NCBI RefSeq assembly: GCF_042850985.1
Contig: NZ_AP031415.1
Coordinates: 248,001-312,000, forward strand
Direction: 5' to 3'
Length of the DNA stretch: 64,000 nt
DNA from: Allocoprobacillus sp002160865
Lineage (GTDB): Bacteria; Bacillota_I; Bacilli_A; Erysipelotrichales; Coprobacillaceae
Shown here: piece by piece, positions 1 to 8,875 of the stretch
Position numbering within the stretch: the first letter of the stretch is position 1
Layout of the letters: each line of letters begins with the position of its first letter
Program-made: the position numbers and the translations under genes
The notes under the pieces: generated by a model
The model's database searches: none
The model's input: only the letters and a program-made list of their open reading frames with translations
What the model was told of the DNA's origin: nothing

Positions 1-2
1 AT

Positions 3-1304
3 TATTTAATGAATCATGATTTTGTTATTCCTGTAACGATTCAAAGTGAGAATCAAATGAAAGAAGCTATTCAAAAGAGTCAAATTCTTAATTATGACAC
101 AACACAAAAGACAACTTATGGATTAGGGAAGCAGAAAATTATTTTTAAAAAAGGGCATAATGGTGAAAGAACAACTGAAAAATTAGTGATTCAACAAATT
201 CAACAAGCTTTTAAAGATTATGATTTTCAAAAAGAAATACAGTGTCACTTAGAACAAACACATCTAGAAGACAATGAAATGCAATCAATATATAAAGAAT
301 TAGCGACAGAAGCTAAAAATGCGACTTTAGATAAAAATAATGATTACGCTATTGTTGATGCTAAAGTGGGGGTTGCATATGATTTAGAGAAAGCTCAAGA
401 AGTCTTTTTAAAAACAAAAGAAGGAGAAACTTTTGAAGTTTCAGCTAAGATTACGCAACCAGATATTTCTACTGAAGATTTAAAAGAGAATTTATTTAAA
501 GATGTTTTAGGAAGTTATTCCACATATGTCAGTGGTTCATCTGTTAGAAAGAATAATGTCCGTTTAGCAGGAATAAAATGTAATTCTATCTTATTGCCGG
601 GAGAAGAATTTTCATTCAACAAACAAGTTGGACAACGTACCACAGCCAGAGGATTTGGAGCAGCTGGAGCTTATCGAGATGGAGAAACAGTTAATGAAGT
701 GGGTGGAGGTGTCTGTCAATCATCTTCCACATTATATAATGCAGTGTTGCTTTCTAATTTAGAAGTCACTTTAAGATCTAATCATAGCTATGTATCTAGT
801 TATGTACCCATTGGTAGAGATGCGACTGTTTCTTGGGGTGGACCTGACTTCAAATTTAAGAATAACAGAGATTACCCTATCAAAATAGAAATGTCTTATA
901 GTGGTAGTCGTCTGTATTGTAAGATTTTAGGAACAGATGTTGATGGAACATATGTAAAAATCACAAGTCAAAAATTATCTTCTACACCTTTTCAAACTCA
1001 ATATATTGATGATCCAACATTAGAGCTTGGAAAAGAAAAAGTTCAGACAAGTGGCTACACTGGAGCAAAAGCACAATCATATCGTTATGTCTACGATAAA
1101 AACGGAAACTTGATTTCTTCAAAGAAAGAAGCTTATAGTGTCTATAAAAAACGTGATAAAGTCGTCAAAAGAGGTACAAAGCCTGTAGAAGTTACCCCAA
1201 TTCAACCTGTACCTGAAACACCTGCTGATAATTCTACTCAGGAATCCTCTCCTCAAACACAACCTTCAACAAATCAACAACCACAGACTCCAATTATTCA
1301 ATAG
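3..1304 (+). CDS. VanW-domain wall protein, 5' end outside window
   Basis: This is the C-terminal part of a VanW-family surface protein. The frame is open to the first bases of the window, so the true start lies upstream; the first internal ATG is at 9. Counting from that ATG, residues about 187-297 are the VanW domain, with the hallmark GGGVCQSSSTLYNA stretch. The preceding 180 residues fit the putative peptidoglycan-binding region that usually precedes VanW. The last 40 residues are a Pro/Gln/Thr-rich tail like those of exported wall proteins. The biochemical role of VanW is not established. A hairpin terminator begins at the stop codon, so this gene ends its transcription unit. Confidence 0.85.
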   Translation, partial: YLMNHDFVIPVTIQSENQMKEAIQKSQILNYDTTQKTTYGLGKQKIIFKKGHNGERTTEKLVIQQIQQAFKDYDFQKEIQCHLEQTHLEDNEMQSIYKELATEAKNATLDKNNDYAIVDAKVGVAYDLEKAQEVFLKTKEGETFEVSAKITQPDISTEDLKENLFKDVLGSYSTYVSGSSVRKNNVRLAGIKCNSILLPGEEFSFNKQVGQRTTARGFGAAGAYRDGETVNEVGGGVCQSSSTLYNAVLLSNLEVTLRSNHSYVSSYVPIGRDATVSWGGPDFKFKNNRDYPIKIEMSYSGSRLYCKILGTDVDGTYVKITSQKLSSTPFQTQYIDDPTLELGKEKVQTSGYTGAKAQSYRYVYDKNGNLISSKKEAYSVYKKRDKVVKRGTKPVEVTPIQPVPETPADNSTQESSPQTQPSTNQQPQTPIIQ

Positions 1305-1328
1305 AGGAATTCGTTTTCCTCTTTTTGT
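1303..1328 (+). terminator. Intrinsic terminator after the VanW gene
   Basis: AGAGGAA (1303-1309) pairs with TTCCTCT (1317-1323) and is followed by a T-run. It overlaps the VanW stop codon and separates that gene from folD. Confidence 0.75.
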
Positions 1329-1355
1329 TTACAAGTGATTTTATTTTGATATAAT
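1328..1355 (+). promoter_or_regulatory. Sigma-A promoter of folD
   Basis: TTTACA (1328-1333), a 16-bp spacer and TATAAT (1350-1355) lie just after the VanW terminator and about 20 bp before the folD start. Confidence 0.6.
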
Positions 1356-1376
1356 TCATATAAGGGAGTGGTAGAT

Positions 1377-2237
1377 ATGAATATAGATGGAAAATTAATA
1401 TCACAAAAAAGAAAAGATGCATTAAAAATGAAAATAGATGAATTAAAAGAACAAGGGAAAAGAATACCGAAATTAACAGTTATTTTAGTTGGTGAAGATC
1501 AAGCTAGTCAAACATATGTGCGTAATAAAGATAAAGCCTGTGCTTATGTCGGTATGCTTTCAGATATTATAAGATTGGATGAACAGACATCTCAAGAAGA
1601 ATTAGTTCGAATCATTCAATCATTGAATCAAGATGATAAAGTTGATGGTATATTGGTTCAATTACCTCTACCTTCTCATATTGATGAAGATTGTATTTTA
1701 AATACAATTGATCCTTGTAAAGATGTTGATGGGTTTCATCCATCAAATGTCGCAAAACTTGTTTTAGGTGAAAAAGGACTTGTCCCATGTACACCAAAAG
1801 GAATGATGGTTTTATTAGATGAGATTCACTATGATTTAACAGGCAAAGAAGTTGTTGTTGTAGGGCGTAGTAATATTGTTGGAAAACCTGTAGCCCTGTT
1901 ATGTTTACATAAACATGCGACAGTAACGATTGCTCATTCTCGTACAAAGAATTTACCGGATTTATGCAAACGAGCAGATGTTTTAATTGCAGCTATTGGA
2001 AAACCTCGTTTTTTTAATAAAGATTATATAAAACAAGGGGCTGTTGTTTTAGATGTCGGTATTAATCGTGATGAAAATCATAAATTATGTGGTGATGTGG
2101 ATTATGAAGATGTAAAAGATATTGTTTCATATATTACACCAGTACCGGGAGGAGTAGGCCCTATGACCATAGCAATGTTAATGGAAAATACTTATCAGGC
2201 ATATTTACAAAGGGAGGAACTGAAAAATGGAGTATAA
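1377..2237 (+). CDS. folD: Bifunctional methylenetetrahydrofolate dehydrogenase/cyclohydrolase
   Basis: FolD interconverts 5,10-methylene-, methenyl- and 10-formyl-tetrahydrofolate in the cytoplasm for purine and formyl-Met synthesis. The 286 residues are normal family length. Visible signatures are the substrate-site segment YVRNKDKACAYVG with its catalytic Lys, the VDGILVQLPLP motif, the VVVGRSNIVGKPVA dinucleotide loop and the C-terminal PVPGGVGPMT motif. The ATG at 1377 is chosen because AAGGGAG sits at proper spacing; an in-frame GTG at 1368 overlaps that ribosome-binding site. The 3' end overlaps the DUF951 gene by 11 bp, so folD leads a compact operon of at least three genes. Confidence 0.96.
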   Translation: MNIDGKLISQKRKDALKMKIDELKEQGKRIPKLTVILVGEDQASQTYVRNKDKACAYVGMLSDIIRLDEQTSQEELVRIIQSLNQDDKVDGILVQLPLPSHIDEDCILNTIDPCKDVDGFHPSNVAKLVLGEKGLVPCTPKGMMVLLDEIHYDLTGKEVVVVGRSNIVGKPVALLCLHKHATVTIAHSRTKNLPDLCKRADVLIAAIGKPRFFNKDYIKQGAVVLDVGINRDENHKLCGDVDYEDVKDIVSYITPVPGGVGPMTIAMLMENTYQAYLQREELKNGV

Positions 2238-2427
2238 TTTGAATGATATTGTAGAAATGAAGAAACAACATCCATGTAAAAAATCTAATCAATGGAAAAT
2301 TATTCGTATGGGTGCGGACATTAAAATTAAATGCTTAGGATGTGGCGCTATTGTTATGTTTTCACGTCGTGATTTTGAAAAACGTTTAAAAAAGGTTATA
2401 CCTGCTCATGAAGATACGATTGATTAA
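2227..2427 (+). CDS. DUF951 family small protein
   Basis: A 66-residue basic protein of the DUF951 (YyzM-like) family, found widely in Firmicutes. Visible features are the start DIVEMKKQHPC, a WKIIRMGADIKIKC segment and the pair KCLGCG, which with the N-terminal HPC could bind a metal. The molecular function is unknown. It overlaps folD by 11 bp and the following acetyltransferase gene by 20 bp, so it is almost certainly translated from the folD message. Family assignment is from sequence resemblance. Confidence 0.85.
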   Translation: MEYNLNDIVEMKKQHPCKKSNQWKIIRMGADIKIKCLGCGAIVMFSRRDFEKRLKKVIPAHEDTID

Positions 2428-2878
2428 AGAAAAAGATAATTTAGAAGTTGAAAAACTCATTCGAGATTGTTTAATTGAATTTGGTGGTAATAAACCGGGT
2501 TGTGCATGGGAAGATAAAGATTTAGGACAGTTTTATCAAGTATATCAACCTAAAAATAAACAATATTTAGTTGTTATAAAAGATAATCATGTGGTAGGAG
2601 GATGTGGGATAGGACCTCTAGATGGAATAGAAGGAATCTGTGAATTACAGAAAATGTATTGTTATAGTGAGGTGAGAGGCACTGGGATTGCTCAAGAACT
2701 TTTGAATCAATCTTTAGAGTTTGCCAGACAATATTATTGTCAGTGTTATTTAGAAACATTTTCCAATATGATTGCAGCCAATCGTTTTTATCTTAAAAAT
2801 GGTTTTCAACTGTTAGATCAACCACTTATCAAAGGACCCCATTATGCCTGTGATAAATGGTATATCAAAGATCTATAG
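2408..2878 (+). CDS. GNAT-family N-acetyltransferase
   Basis: A 156-residue acetyl-CoA-dependent N-acetyltransferase. The acetyl-CoA loop is visible as EVRGTGIAQELL (about residues 87-98), preceded by the beta-strand ICELQKMYC. The C-terminal half ends with the usual ANRFYLKNGFQ motif. The acceptor substrate cannot be told from sequence. The ATG at 2408 lies inside the end of the DUF951 gene in another frame, with AAAAAGG 12 bp upstream, which suggests translational coupling in the folD operon. It is followed 10 bp later by the YjbQ-family gene. Confidence 0.88.
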   Translation: MKIRLIKEKDNLEVEKLIRDCLIEFGGNKPGCAWEDKDLGQFYQVYQPKNKQYLVVIKDNHVVGGCGIGPLDGIEGICELQKMYCYSEVRGTGIAQELLNQSLEFARQYYCQCYLETFSNMIAANRFYLKNGFQLLDQPLIKGPHYACDKWYIKDL

Positions 2879-2888
2879 AGGTGATTTT

Positions 2889-3290
2889 ATGTTAGTAACA
2901 CATCATTATCAATTTTCAAAACGTATGGAAATGCATGACATCACAGCAACAGTCAAAAAAGATGTTCAACAATCTCAAATACAAGAAGGTATAGTTGTTG
3001 TTTATACGCCACATACAACAGCAGGAATTACAGTCAATGAAAATGCTGATCCGGATGTTGTAAGAGATATGCTGGCAGGTTTTGAACGTGCTTTTCCAAC
3101 GTATCATTCAGATTATCATCATTTTGAAGGAAATTCCCATGCTCATATGAAATCAACAATTTTTAATGCCAGTCAAACTTTTATTATTCATCAAGGAAGA
3201 ATCATATTAGGAACATGGCAAGGTATTTATTTATGTGAGTTTGATGGACCACGAAAAAGGACCTTTTATGTCAAAATAATAGCAGGATAA
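2889..3290 (+). CDS. YjbQ/UPF0047 family protein (thiamine-phosphate synthase-like)
   Basis: A 133-residue UPF0047/YjbQ protein. The family motif is visible as VVVYTPHTTAGITVNENADPDV, where the His and the acidic residues form the known metal and ligand site, followed by GNSHAHMK and the C-terminal LGTWQGIYLCEFDGPR. E. coli YjbQ has weak thiamine-phosphate synthase activity, but the physiological role is uncertain. The ATG at 2889 is preferred because AGAGGTG precedes it; an earlier in-frame ATG at 2844 would sit inside the acetyltransferase gene. Probably the last gene of the folD operon. Confidence 0.88.
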   Translation: MLVTHHYQFSKRMEMHDITATVKKDVQQSQIQEGIVVVYTPHTTAGITVNENADPDVVRDMLAGFERAFPTYHSDYHHFEGNSHAHMKSTIFNASQTFIIHQGRIILGTWQGIYLCEFDGPRKRTFYVKIIAG

Positions 3291-3365
3291 AAGGCATATT
3301 GTTGATCTAAAGTGAATTGAATAAATATTTCATTGGATAAAAGAATGAAAACTTACGTTGTAATC

Positions 3366-3399
3366 AAAGATGTATGACAATCAGCGTACATCTTTTTTT
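3366..3399 (+). terminator. Intrinsic terminator after the folD operon
   Basis: AAAGATGTA (3366-3374) pairs with TACATCTTT (3387-3395), followed by Ts. It overlaps the end of the convergent XRE gene. Confidence 0.7.
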
Positions 3400-3599
3400 A
3401 AATTTTCAACATATTGAATAATATCTTCTACACGACAGTGTAATATAAAACAAAGGGTGTCAATTGTTTTGGTTGTGATGGCTTTCCCTTGTTTAATTCT
3501 ATACATTGTATTAGCAGAAATTCCTTCTTTATAGATGAGAGCATACTCTGTAATGCCTTGCTTATACATTGTTTCATACAATGGTTTATAACTAATCAT
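3381..3599 (-). CDS. Small XRE-family DNA-binding protein
   Basis: A 72-residue helix-turn-helix protein of the short Cro/YozG type. The start MISYKPLYETM and the recognition segment ISANTMYRIKQGKAITTKTI are typical of this group. The start at 3599 is chosen because the minus strand has TTGGGTG six bases upstream; a longer in-frame version from 3677 adds 26 residues but has no ribosome-binding site. Its target is unknown. It faces the folD operon and shares a terminator with it. Confidence 0.8.
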   Translation of the reverse strand: MISYKPLYETMYKQGITEYALIYKEGISANTMYRIKQGKAITTKTIDTLCFILHCRVEDIIQYVENLKKDVR

Positions 3600-3683
3600 A
3601 TTATCACCCAATTCAACTTTAGCATAGTCAAAACGTTGACTAGGCTTAATATATTGAGTATAAAAAAGTGCTTTCAAAAAATA

Positions 3684-3731
3684 AAAAATTGATGATCATA
3701 CATATAGTATGTTATCATCAATTTCTTTTAA
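3684..3731. terminator. Bidirectional hairpin between XRE gene and degV
   Basis: AAATTGATGAT pairs with ATCATCAATTT around a loop containing CATACATATAGTATG. On the minus strand a T-rich tract follows, making it the likely degV terminator. Confidence 0.7.
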
Positions 3732-3734
3732 ACA

Positions 3735-4577
3735 TTATTTTTTCACAACATAAGTAATTAAACGAGCTCCAGGTCCCGCATGTGTTCCAATGACTGGACC
3801 AATAACACCATGTAAAGTTTCACCAAAATGGAAAGCTTCTCTTAAAGTATTTTCAAACTTGTCTAAACCATCAGTTGAACCATTATAACCAATACAGATA
3901 GGTTCATTTAAGTCCATTTCACCATTTTGTTGAATCAAGTCTATAATTTTTGCAGTTGCTTTTTGTGCTCCTCTTGCCTTAGCAAACATTTCTAATTTTC
4001 CATCATCAAAACCTATAATAGGTTTAAATTTCAAAAGTGTTCCAGCTGTAGCAGCTGTTTTGGATAAACGCCCACCTTTGTATAAATATTCCAAAGTATC
4101 CACAAAGGCATATAGACGAATACGATGCTTATATTCTTCTAAGAATGTATAAATATCCTGAGCTACCATTCCTTCATCTCTTAAAGCGACAGCTTTTAAA
4201 ACAAGTAAACGTTGCATTTGTGTTGTTCCTAAGCTATCAATGACGTAAATATCATCATATTCTACTAAGTCTTTAGCAAGATTAGCACTTTGATATGTTC
4301 CGCTAATTGTGCTAGATAATGTTATCACAATAACACTATCCTTGTTATCTTTTGCTGTTTCATAAAGATCAGCAAAATCTTGTGGTGAAGGTTGTGATGT
4401 TGAAGGTAATGTATCACTATTCACTAACAAATCATAAAATTGATCAGGTTGTAAATCAATGCGATCTTTATATTCTTTTCCATCGATAATAACTTTTAAT
4501 GGAACGACTTCAATGTTTAATTCTTTAGCGTATTCTAAATCAATATCTGAAGTAGAATCAGTAATAATTTTAATCAT
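3735..4577 (-). CDS. DegV family fatty-acid-binding protein
   Basis: A 280-residue DegV-fold protein, a family that binds single fatty acids and in some Firmicutes (FakB) presents them to the fatty-acid kinase FakA. Signatures are the start IKIITDSTSDID, the loop LPSTSQPSP and the C-terminal VIGTHAGPGA. FakB activity is an inference; no fakA gene is in view. GGAGG is well placed before the start, which overlaps the upstream marR gene by 4 bp (ATGA). The two are co-transcribed, so the regulator probably senses or controls lipid state. Confidence 0.92.
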   Translation of the reverse strand: MIKIITDSTSDIDLEYAKELNIEVVPLKVIIDGKEYKDRIDLQPDQFYDLLVNSDTLPSTSQPSPQDFADLYETAKDNKDSVIVITLSSTISGTYQSANLAKDLVEYDDIYVIDSLGTTQMQRLLVLKAVALRDEGMVAQDIYTFLEEYKHRIRLYAFVDTLEYLYKGGRLSKTAATAGTLLKFKPIIGFDDGKLEMFAKARGAQKATAKIIDLIQQNGEMDLNEPICIGYNGSTDGLDKFENTLREAFHFGETLHGVIGPVIGTHAGPGARLITYVVKK

Positions 4578-4996
4578 TTTTTTTCCTCCGTCATCAAGAT
4601 TCTAATTGTATGAAGCATTTTTTCTAAGGATTTAATTTCTTCTTTGCTGAAAAGTTTTTCAATCTTTCTTAAAGCACTCTTAATATAACGGTCATTTTCA
4701 CGATAAAACTCTAAAAACTTCGCTGTGACTTTTAAATGATAAGAACGCTTATCCTCTTGACTGACCGTTTTAATTAAATATCCTTTATCAACCAATTGAT
4801 TGATTTTATACGTTGCATTGGGTTGTGAAATCCCCATATATTTTGCATACTCTAAAATAGTAGGTTCACCTAACATATAGATAATATCTAAGCTAAATGC
4901 TTCTTGCATCGTAAGCTCTTTAGAAGCTGCACACATAGATGCATAAAAATTCATTTTAAAAATATTATAAACAGCTTGAAATTCTTGACTGAGCAT
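4574..4996 (-). CDS. MarR family transcriptional regulator
   Basis: A 140-residue winged-helix regulator. The DNA-binding unit runs from about residue 45 (EPTILEYAKYMGISQPNATYKINQ) through the wing, DKGYLIKTVSQEDKRSYHL. It lies directly upstream of degV with a 4-bp overlap, and a perfect 22-bp palindrome sits in its promoter. Linkage to a fatty-acid-binding protein recalls FabT-type MarR regulators of lipid synthesis, but that is an inference. It probably represses its own operon. Confidence 0.9.
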   Translation of the reverse strand: MLSQEFQAVYNIFKMNFYASMCAASKELTMQEAFSLDIIYMLGEPTILEYAKYMGISQPNATYKINQLVDKGYLIKTVSQEDKRSYHLKVTAKFLEFYRENDRYIKSALRKIEKLFSKEEIKSLEKMLHTIRILMTEEKK

Positions 4997-5011
4997 AAGA
5001 CCTCCTTATAA

Positions 5012-5033
5012 ATACTTAAAATATTTTAAGTAT
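5012..5033. promoter_or_regulatory. Perfect 22-bp palindrome, likely MarR operator
   Basis: The half-site ATACTTAAAAT (5012-5022) is followed immediately by its exact reverse complement (5023-5033). It lies about 16 bp before the marR start, where it would block transcription of marR-degV. Confidence 0.65.
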
Positions 5034-5047
5034 AGTATAAATTATTT

Positions 5048-5539
5048 TTAATGAAAGTCAATTATAAAACATAGAATTGCAATAATAATTGCTGCAAAAA
5101 CATCACTGATATGATGCACTCCACTGAAAATACGAGTAAGACTCACAATGATTGCGATTATACAAGCAAAGATACCAATATATGTATTCGCATAAAAACA
5201 AATCAATGCAATAATACAGGCACTGACACTATGGCGACTGGGAAATGATTCACCATGTTTATGTCCTTTTAAGGGTTTGATATCCATGTGGTCATAAGGA
5301 CGAGGGCGATTCACTATTTTTCTAAAAATCGTCACAATAATAAAAGCAATACATGGTCTTAATATCGCTTCTATAAAGTGAGGATTATGCGTTAACCATA
5401 AGTTGATCAATACACATGGATAGATCATGAAAGTAATATAAGGACAGTATTCTGTTAGAAAAAGAATGGTTTTTTCTAAACGAGGACGTTGTCTTATATA
5501 GGCTAACATTGATTGATAGAAATGCTCCAAATTGCTCAC
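5048..5539 (-). CDS. PAP2-family membrane phosphatase
   Basis: A 163-residue integral membrane phosphatase of the PAP2 superfamily, which dephosphorylates lipid phosphates such as phosphatidic acid or undecaprenyl pyrophosphate. All three catalytic motifs are visible: KIVNRPRP, PSRHS, and SLTRIFSGVHHISDV with the nucleophile-relay Arg and His. Four to five hydrophobic segments surround them. Substrate cannot be decided. It is read toward the marR promoter region on the same strand and ends 52 bp from it, so it is probably a separate unit. Confidence 0.9.
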   Translation of the reverse strand: MSNLEHFYQSMLAYIRQRPRLEKTILFLTEYCPYITFMIYPCVLINLWLTHNPHFIEAILRPCIAFIIVTIFRKIVNRPRPYDHMDIKPLKGHKHGESFPSRHSVSACIIALICFYANTYIGIFACIIAIIVSLTRIFSGVHHISDVFAAIIIAILCFIIDFH

Positions 5540-5815
5540 CCTTTCTTTACCATTATATCTAAAATATGTGATGAAAACAAATAAAATCTGTTGTTGTATT
5601 CTTATTAATCATTGAAAATAAAAAAATAGATACAAGCTCTTATTTTAATGGATAAAGAAATGAAGAATCAACATATTAATGGAAAATTGTATTTTATTGA
5701 CAGTTTATCTTGTTAAGAATAGAATATTATTAATTAAAGAAATAAATATACATAAGATTATCTATTATTTTAGAGATGAAAATGAATTATATTTTTATTA
5801 AAGGGGATGGTGTTT

Positions 5816-7918
5816 ATGGAACAATGGAACTTTTATGTGTCTGGCATTTTATATGATAAGTTTTTTCAAGAAGATGAAAAAATCATGATTTCAAAGCTTG
5901 ATGTATATTCAGGAAAATGGCAAGAAAAAACATTATTTACCGAATCTGAAAGTGAAGATTTGAAAAAAATATGTCGTCGAGATATTTTGTCTTTTTTTAA
6001 GCGAAAAAAAGATTATGAAGAAAAGATTTTTAGTGGTGCAAAACAGTTTCAAACATCATGGAACGAACAGTTTCAATTAAAAGAACATAATGTCTATATT
6101 CAAAGACATAAACTCTATCCAATGGATTTATGTTTTGATCAAACAGGTATATATGCTGTGTTGATGGCAACAAGAGATATGGTTTGTATACTAGTAAAAA
6201 ATGGATATGAAAAAAGGACGATATTAAAACAATGGGAAGATTTGACTTATTCAAAAGTTAACGTTTTGCCTGTTCAAAAAGCAAAAACATTTGATGTACA
6301 AACAAAAGATCATATCTCTCTAGCAACTGATGTCTATTTGCCAGTAAATAAAAATCAGAGTCAATTCCCAACGATACTCGTTCGTACTCCTTATGGAAAG
6401 AAACAAAGTTATTTTCAATATTGGCGATTTGTTCAAAGAGGATATGCAGTTGTTATACAAGATGTTCGTGGTAGAGAAGAAAGTCAAGGCGAATGGATGC
6501 CATCGTACTATGAAGTAGAAGATGCTAATGATACACTGAATTGGATTGCTTCACAAAGCTGGAGTGATGGTTGTGTAGGAATGATAGGAGCTTCTTATTT
6601 AGGTTATGTACAATGGGCAGCTTTATGTAGCCGAAATGTGCATCTTAAAGGTATCATTAGTTTTATGTGTTCTGGAAGTGCTTTTGTGGACATACCAAGA
6701 CGTGGAGGATGTTTCAATTCTGGAATGTTAGCATGGGCATTTGCGATGGCACAAAAAACATTTTTACCAGAGAACATGATTCAAGATTGGGATTATTTAA
6801 TGAAAATACGACCTATTTCTAAAATTCCTGAAGTGGCTTTAGGGAAGCCTATTGATTTTCTTAATCGCTGGTTAAACCATGAAAACATGGATGATTTTTG
6901 GAATACAATGGATTGGGAAAAACGAAGTGGTGGTTATCAAGTCCCTGCTCTTATTATATCGGGTTGGTTTGATGATAATGGTATGGGAACAACACAGGCT
7001 CTACGTTTAGTTAAATCATGGAAACCAAAAACATGGAAAGCCATCATAGGAGCATGGAAACATAACGGGAATGCTGAATATGACTTACATCATGTTTATA
7101 TGGGAGAGAATGCTTTAAGATATGATATTGATTTACAATGTATGTTGTGGTTAGACCGATTTGTGAAAGGGGTTCACAATGGTATCGAAGAAGGAGCACC
7201 AGTTGAATATTATACGTTACATGAAAATAGATGGAAAACTGCTACAACATGGCCTGTTTCAAATCATAGAGTGAAGCTCTATCTACAAGATTCTGATGAC
7301 AAAGCCAATGGAAATACTTTGACATGTGGAAGTGGACATTTGATTGAAAATCAACCTTTCAAAAATGGCTGGAGTATGTATTGTTATGATCCTGATAATC
7401 CTGCAAAGCACATCATTGATGTATCAGAGAATGAACTGGAAGTTCCAGAAAATTACATTCATGAAGAAAAAAGAAAAGATGTTCTTACTTTTTCTACAGA
7501 TATTTTAGATCATCCCATCACAATGACTGGAGATTTTAAAGTCAAACTATATGTTTCCTGTGATTGCCCTGATACAGATATTGTTGTGAGAATCTGTGAT
7601 GTTGATCCTTTGGGAAATTCAATAAAATTGGCAGATGGTGTGCTAGATTTAAAATATCGAGATGGTTTTGAACAACCAAAATTTCTTCAAAGTGATGTTG
7701 TTTATCCTATTGAAATACAGACTACAAAAATATCTAATACTTTTCAAAAAGGTCATAGAATTCGCTTAACGATAACTTCTAGCGCAGAAAATTTCATTTT
7801 CCCTAATACAAATACGAAAGAAGGATTTAACGGTATAGAAAAAAGAAAAGCAAATATAAGGATTTATTGGGGAGCACCTTATATATCTTATATAGAATAT
7901 ATTCAAGATGATTTTTAA
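5816..7918 (+). CDS. CocE/NonD-type alpha/beta hydrolase with N-terminal extension
   Basis: A 700-residue hydrolase of the X-Pro dipeptidyl-peptidase S15/CocE group, which cleaves acyl or peptidyl bonds. The catalytic core begins near residue 160 (DVQTKDHISLATDVYLP). The nucleophile elbow is GASYLGY near residue 260, the oxyanion region is RTPYGKK and the later acid segment is SGWFDDNGMG. The C-terminal 200 residues form the jelly-roll domain of the family (DVVVRICDV-like region). The first 150 residues are not part of the usual core and resemble nothing I recognise. The ATG at 5816 is chosen over 5807 because AAGGGGATGG serves it at better spacing. No signal peptide is visible. Confidence 0.88.
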   Translation: MEQWNFYVSGILYDKFFQEDEKIMISKLDVYSGKWQEKTLFTESESEDLKKICRRDILSFFKRKKDYEEKIFSGAKQFQTSWNEQFQLKEHNVYIQRHKLYPMDLCFDQTGIYAVLMATRDMVCILVKNGYEKRTILKQWEDLTYSKVNVLPVQKAKTFDVQTKDHISLATDVYLPVNKNQSQFPTILVRTPYGKKQSYFQYWRFVQRGYAVVIQDVRGREESQGEWMPSYYEVEDANDTLNWIASQSWSDGCVGMIGASYLGYVQWAALCSRNVHLKGIISFMCSGSAFVDIPRRGGCFNSGMLAWAFAMAQKTFLPENMIQDWDYLMKIRPISKIPEVALGKPIDFLNRWLNHENMDDFWNTMDWEKRSGGYQVPALIISGWFDDNGMGTTQALRLVKSWKPKTWKAIIGAWKHNGNAEYDLHHVYMGENALRYDIDLQCMLWLDRFVKGVHNGIEEGAPVEYYTLHENRWKTATTWPVSNHRVKLYLQDSDDKANGNTLTCGSGHLIENQPFKNGWSMYCYDPDNPAKHIIDVSENELEVPENYIHEEKRKDVLTFSTDILDHPITMTGDFKVKLYVSCDCPDTDIVVRICDVDPLGNSIKLADGVLDLKYRDGFEQPKFLQSDVVYPIEIQTTKISNTFQKGHRIRLTITSSAENFIFPNTNTKEGFNGIEKRKANIRIYWGAPYISYIEYIQDDF

Positions 7919-7983
7919 AAAAGTCACTCATAAATGATTTATCTATCAAATACTACTATCATTTAAAATAGAATGAATTAATA

Positions 7984-8010
7984 AAAGGGGAACGCAAAAC
8001 GTTCCTTTTT
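7984..8010 (+). terminator. Intrinsic terminator after the CocE-like gene
   Basis: AAAGGGGAACG and CGTTCCTTTTT form a strong stem with a CAAAA loop and a T-tail. Confidence 0.8.
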
Positions 8011-8030
8011 ATGACTTTCTGATAGTTTTA

Positions 8031-8059
8031 TTGAAGCAAAAATTGAGAATTGATATAAT
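8031..8059 (+). promoter_or_regulatory. Sigma-A promoter of the 228-residue membrane protein
   Basis: TTGAAG (8031-8036), a 17-bp spacer and TATAAT (8054-8059) lie 26 bp before the start codon. Confidence 0.6.
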
Positions 8060-8084
8060 GTAAATAATATGGAGATGGGATATT

Positions 8085-8771
8085 ATGAAAATCACTGGAA
8101 CAAAAAGTTATATACAAGTTGAAGATGATAATGGCAATATTGCAAGATTTGATGGTGAAGTATGTTTCAATAATTTTTACGCAATGGCTGATTCTATTTG
8201 CTGGTTAAAACATCAAGGAGAAGTCACTGATGAAGATAGAGTTCAACTGATTTACAAGGCAACGCAATATGGCAGGGATTATGATATAAAAGTATTATTT
8301 TTTGACCATGATAATAAAGTTATGTTTGAAAAAGAACTTGAGCTTTCAACAGAAGTCTATTGGGCAAAAAACAATCTTATTTTTATTGCTGTTATTTTAT
8401 TGTCAATGATTGCTTCAATTATTTTAGTTGCAGTATTAGATGTTGTAAGTGCTATGTTCCTATTTATTTTGAGTATTGGTGCTTTTATTTTTATAAGTCC
8501 ATTTATCTTATGGGGAATTTCTATATGTAGATTTCTTGTGAAAACAAAAGGGGATGAAATGACAGTGAGATCAATGATAGGGAAAACTTATTCATTTCCT
8601 TTAAGTGAAATAGAGAAAGTTGTAAGAAAAACTAAAAATTTATATGGCTGGGAAGAATGTCAAAAGATAATCATCTATATAAGAAATAAAAAGATTATTC
8701 TTCGTAGAAGTATGGAAGGATTTGATGATATGGATGCTTACCTTTTACGACATGTTGATCATATTATATAA
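8085..8771 (+). CDS. Membrane protein of unknown function
   Basis: A 228-residue protein not recognised as a named family. The N-terminal 100 residues are soluble and beta-rich (start MKITGTKSYIQVEDDNGN). Two strongly hydrophobic segments follow at about residues 103-125 and 128-152. The C-terminal 75 residues (from KGDEMTVRSMIGKTYSFPLSEI to KKIILRRSMEG) read like the small PH-like domain found in bacterial membrane proteins. A ribosome-binding site (GGAGATGGG) and a good promoter precede it. It stands alone between terminator-separated units. Confidence 0.7.
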   Translation: MKITGTKSYIQVEDDNGNIARFDGEVCFNNFYAMADSICWLKHQGEVTDEDRVQLIYKATQYGRDYDIKVLFFDHDNKVMFEKELELSTEVYWAKNNLIFIAVILLSMIASIILVAVLDVVSAMFLFILSIGAFIFISPFILWGISICRFLVKTKGDEMTVRSMIGKTYSFPLSEIEKVVRKTKNLYGWEECQKIIIYIRNKKIILRRSMEGFDDMDAYLLRHVDHII

Positions 8772-8875
8772 GAATATGGAAGCTGCATAGATTATTTCGT
8801 TATCAATCATTTTTGAAAATGTCAGAAACATTTTAAATCCATTTTGTTGCTTACTTATAAACTAAAAAATTTTAT

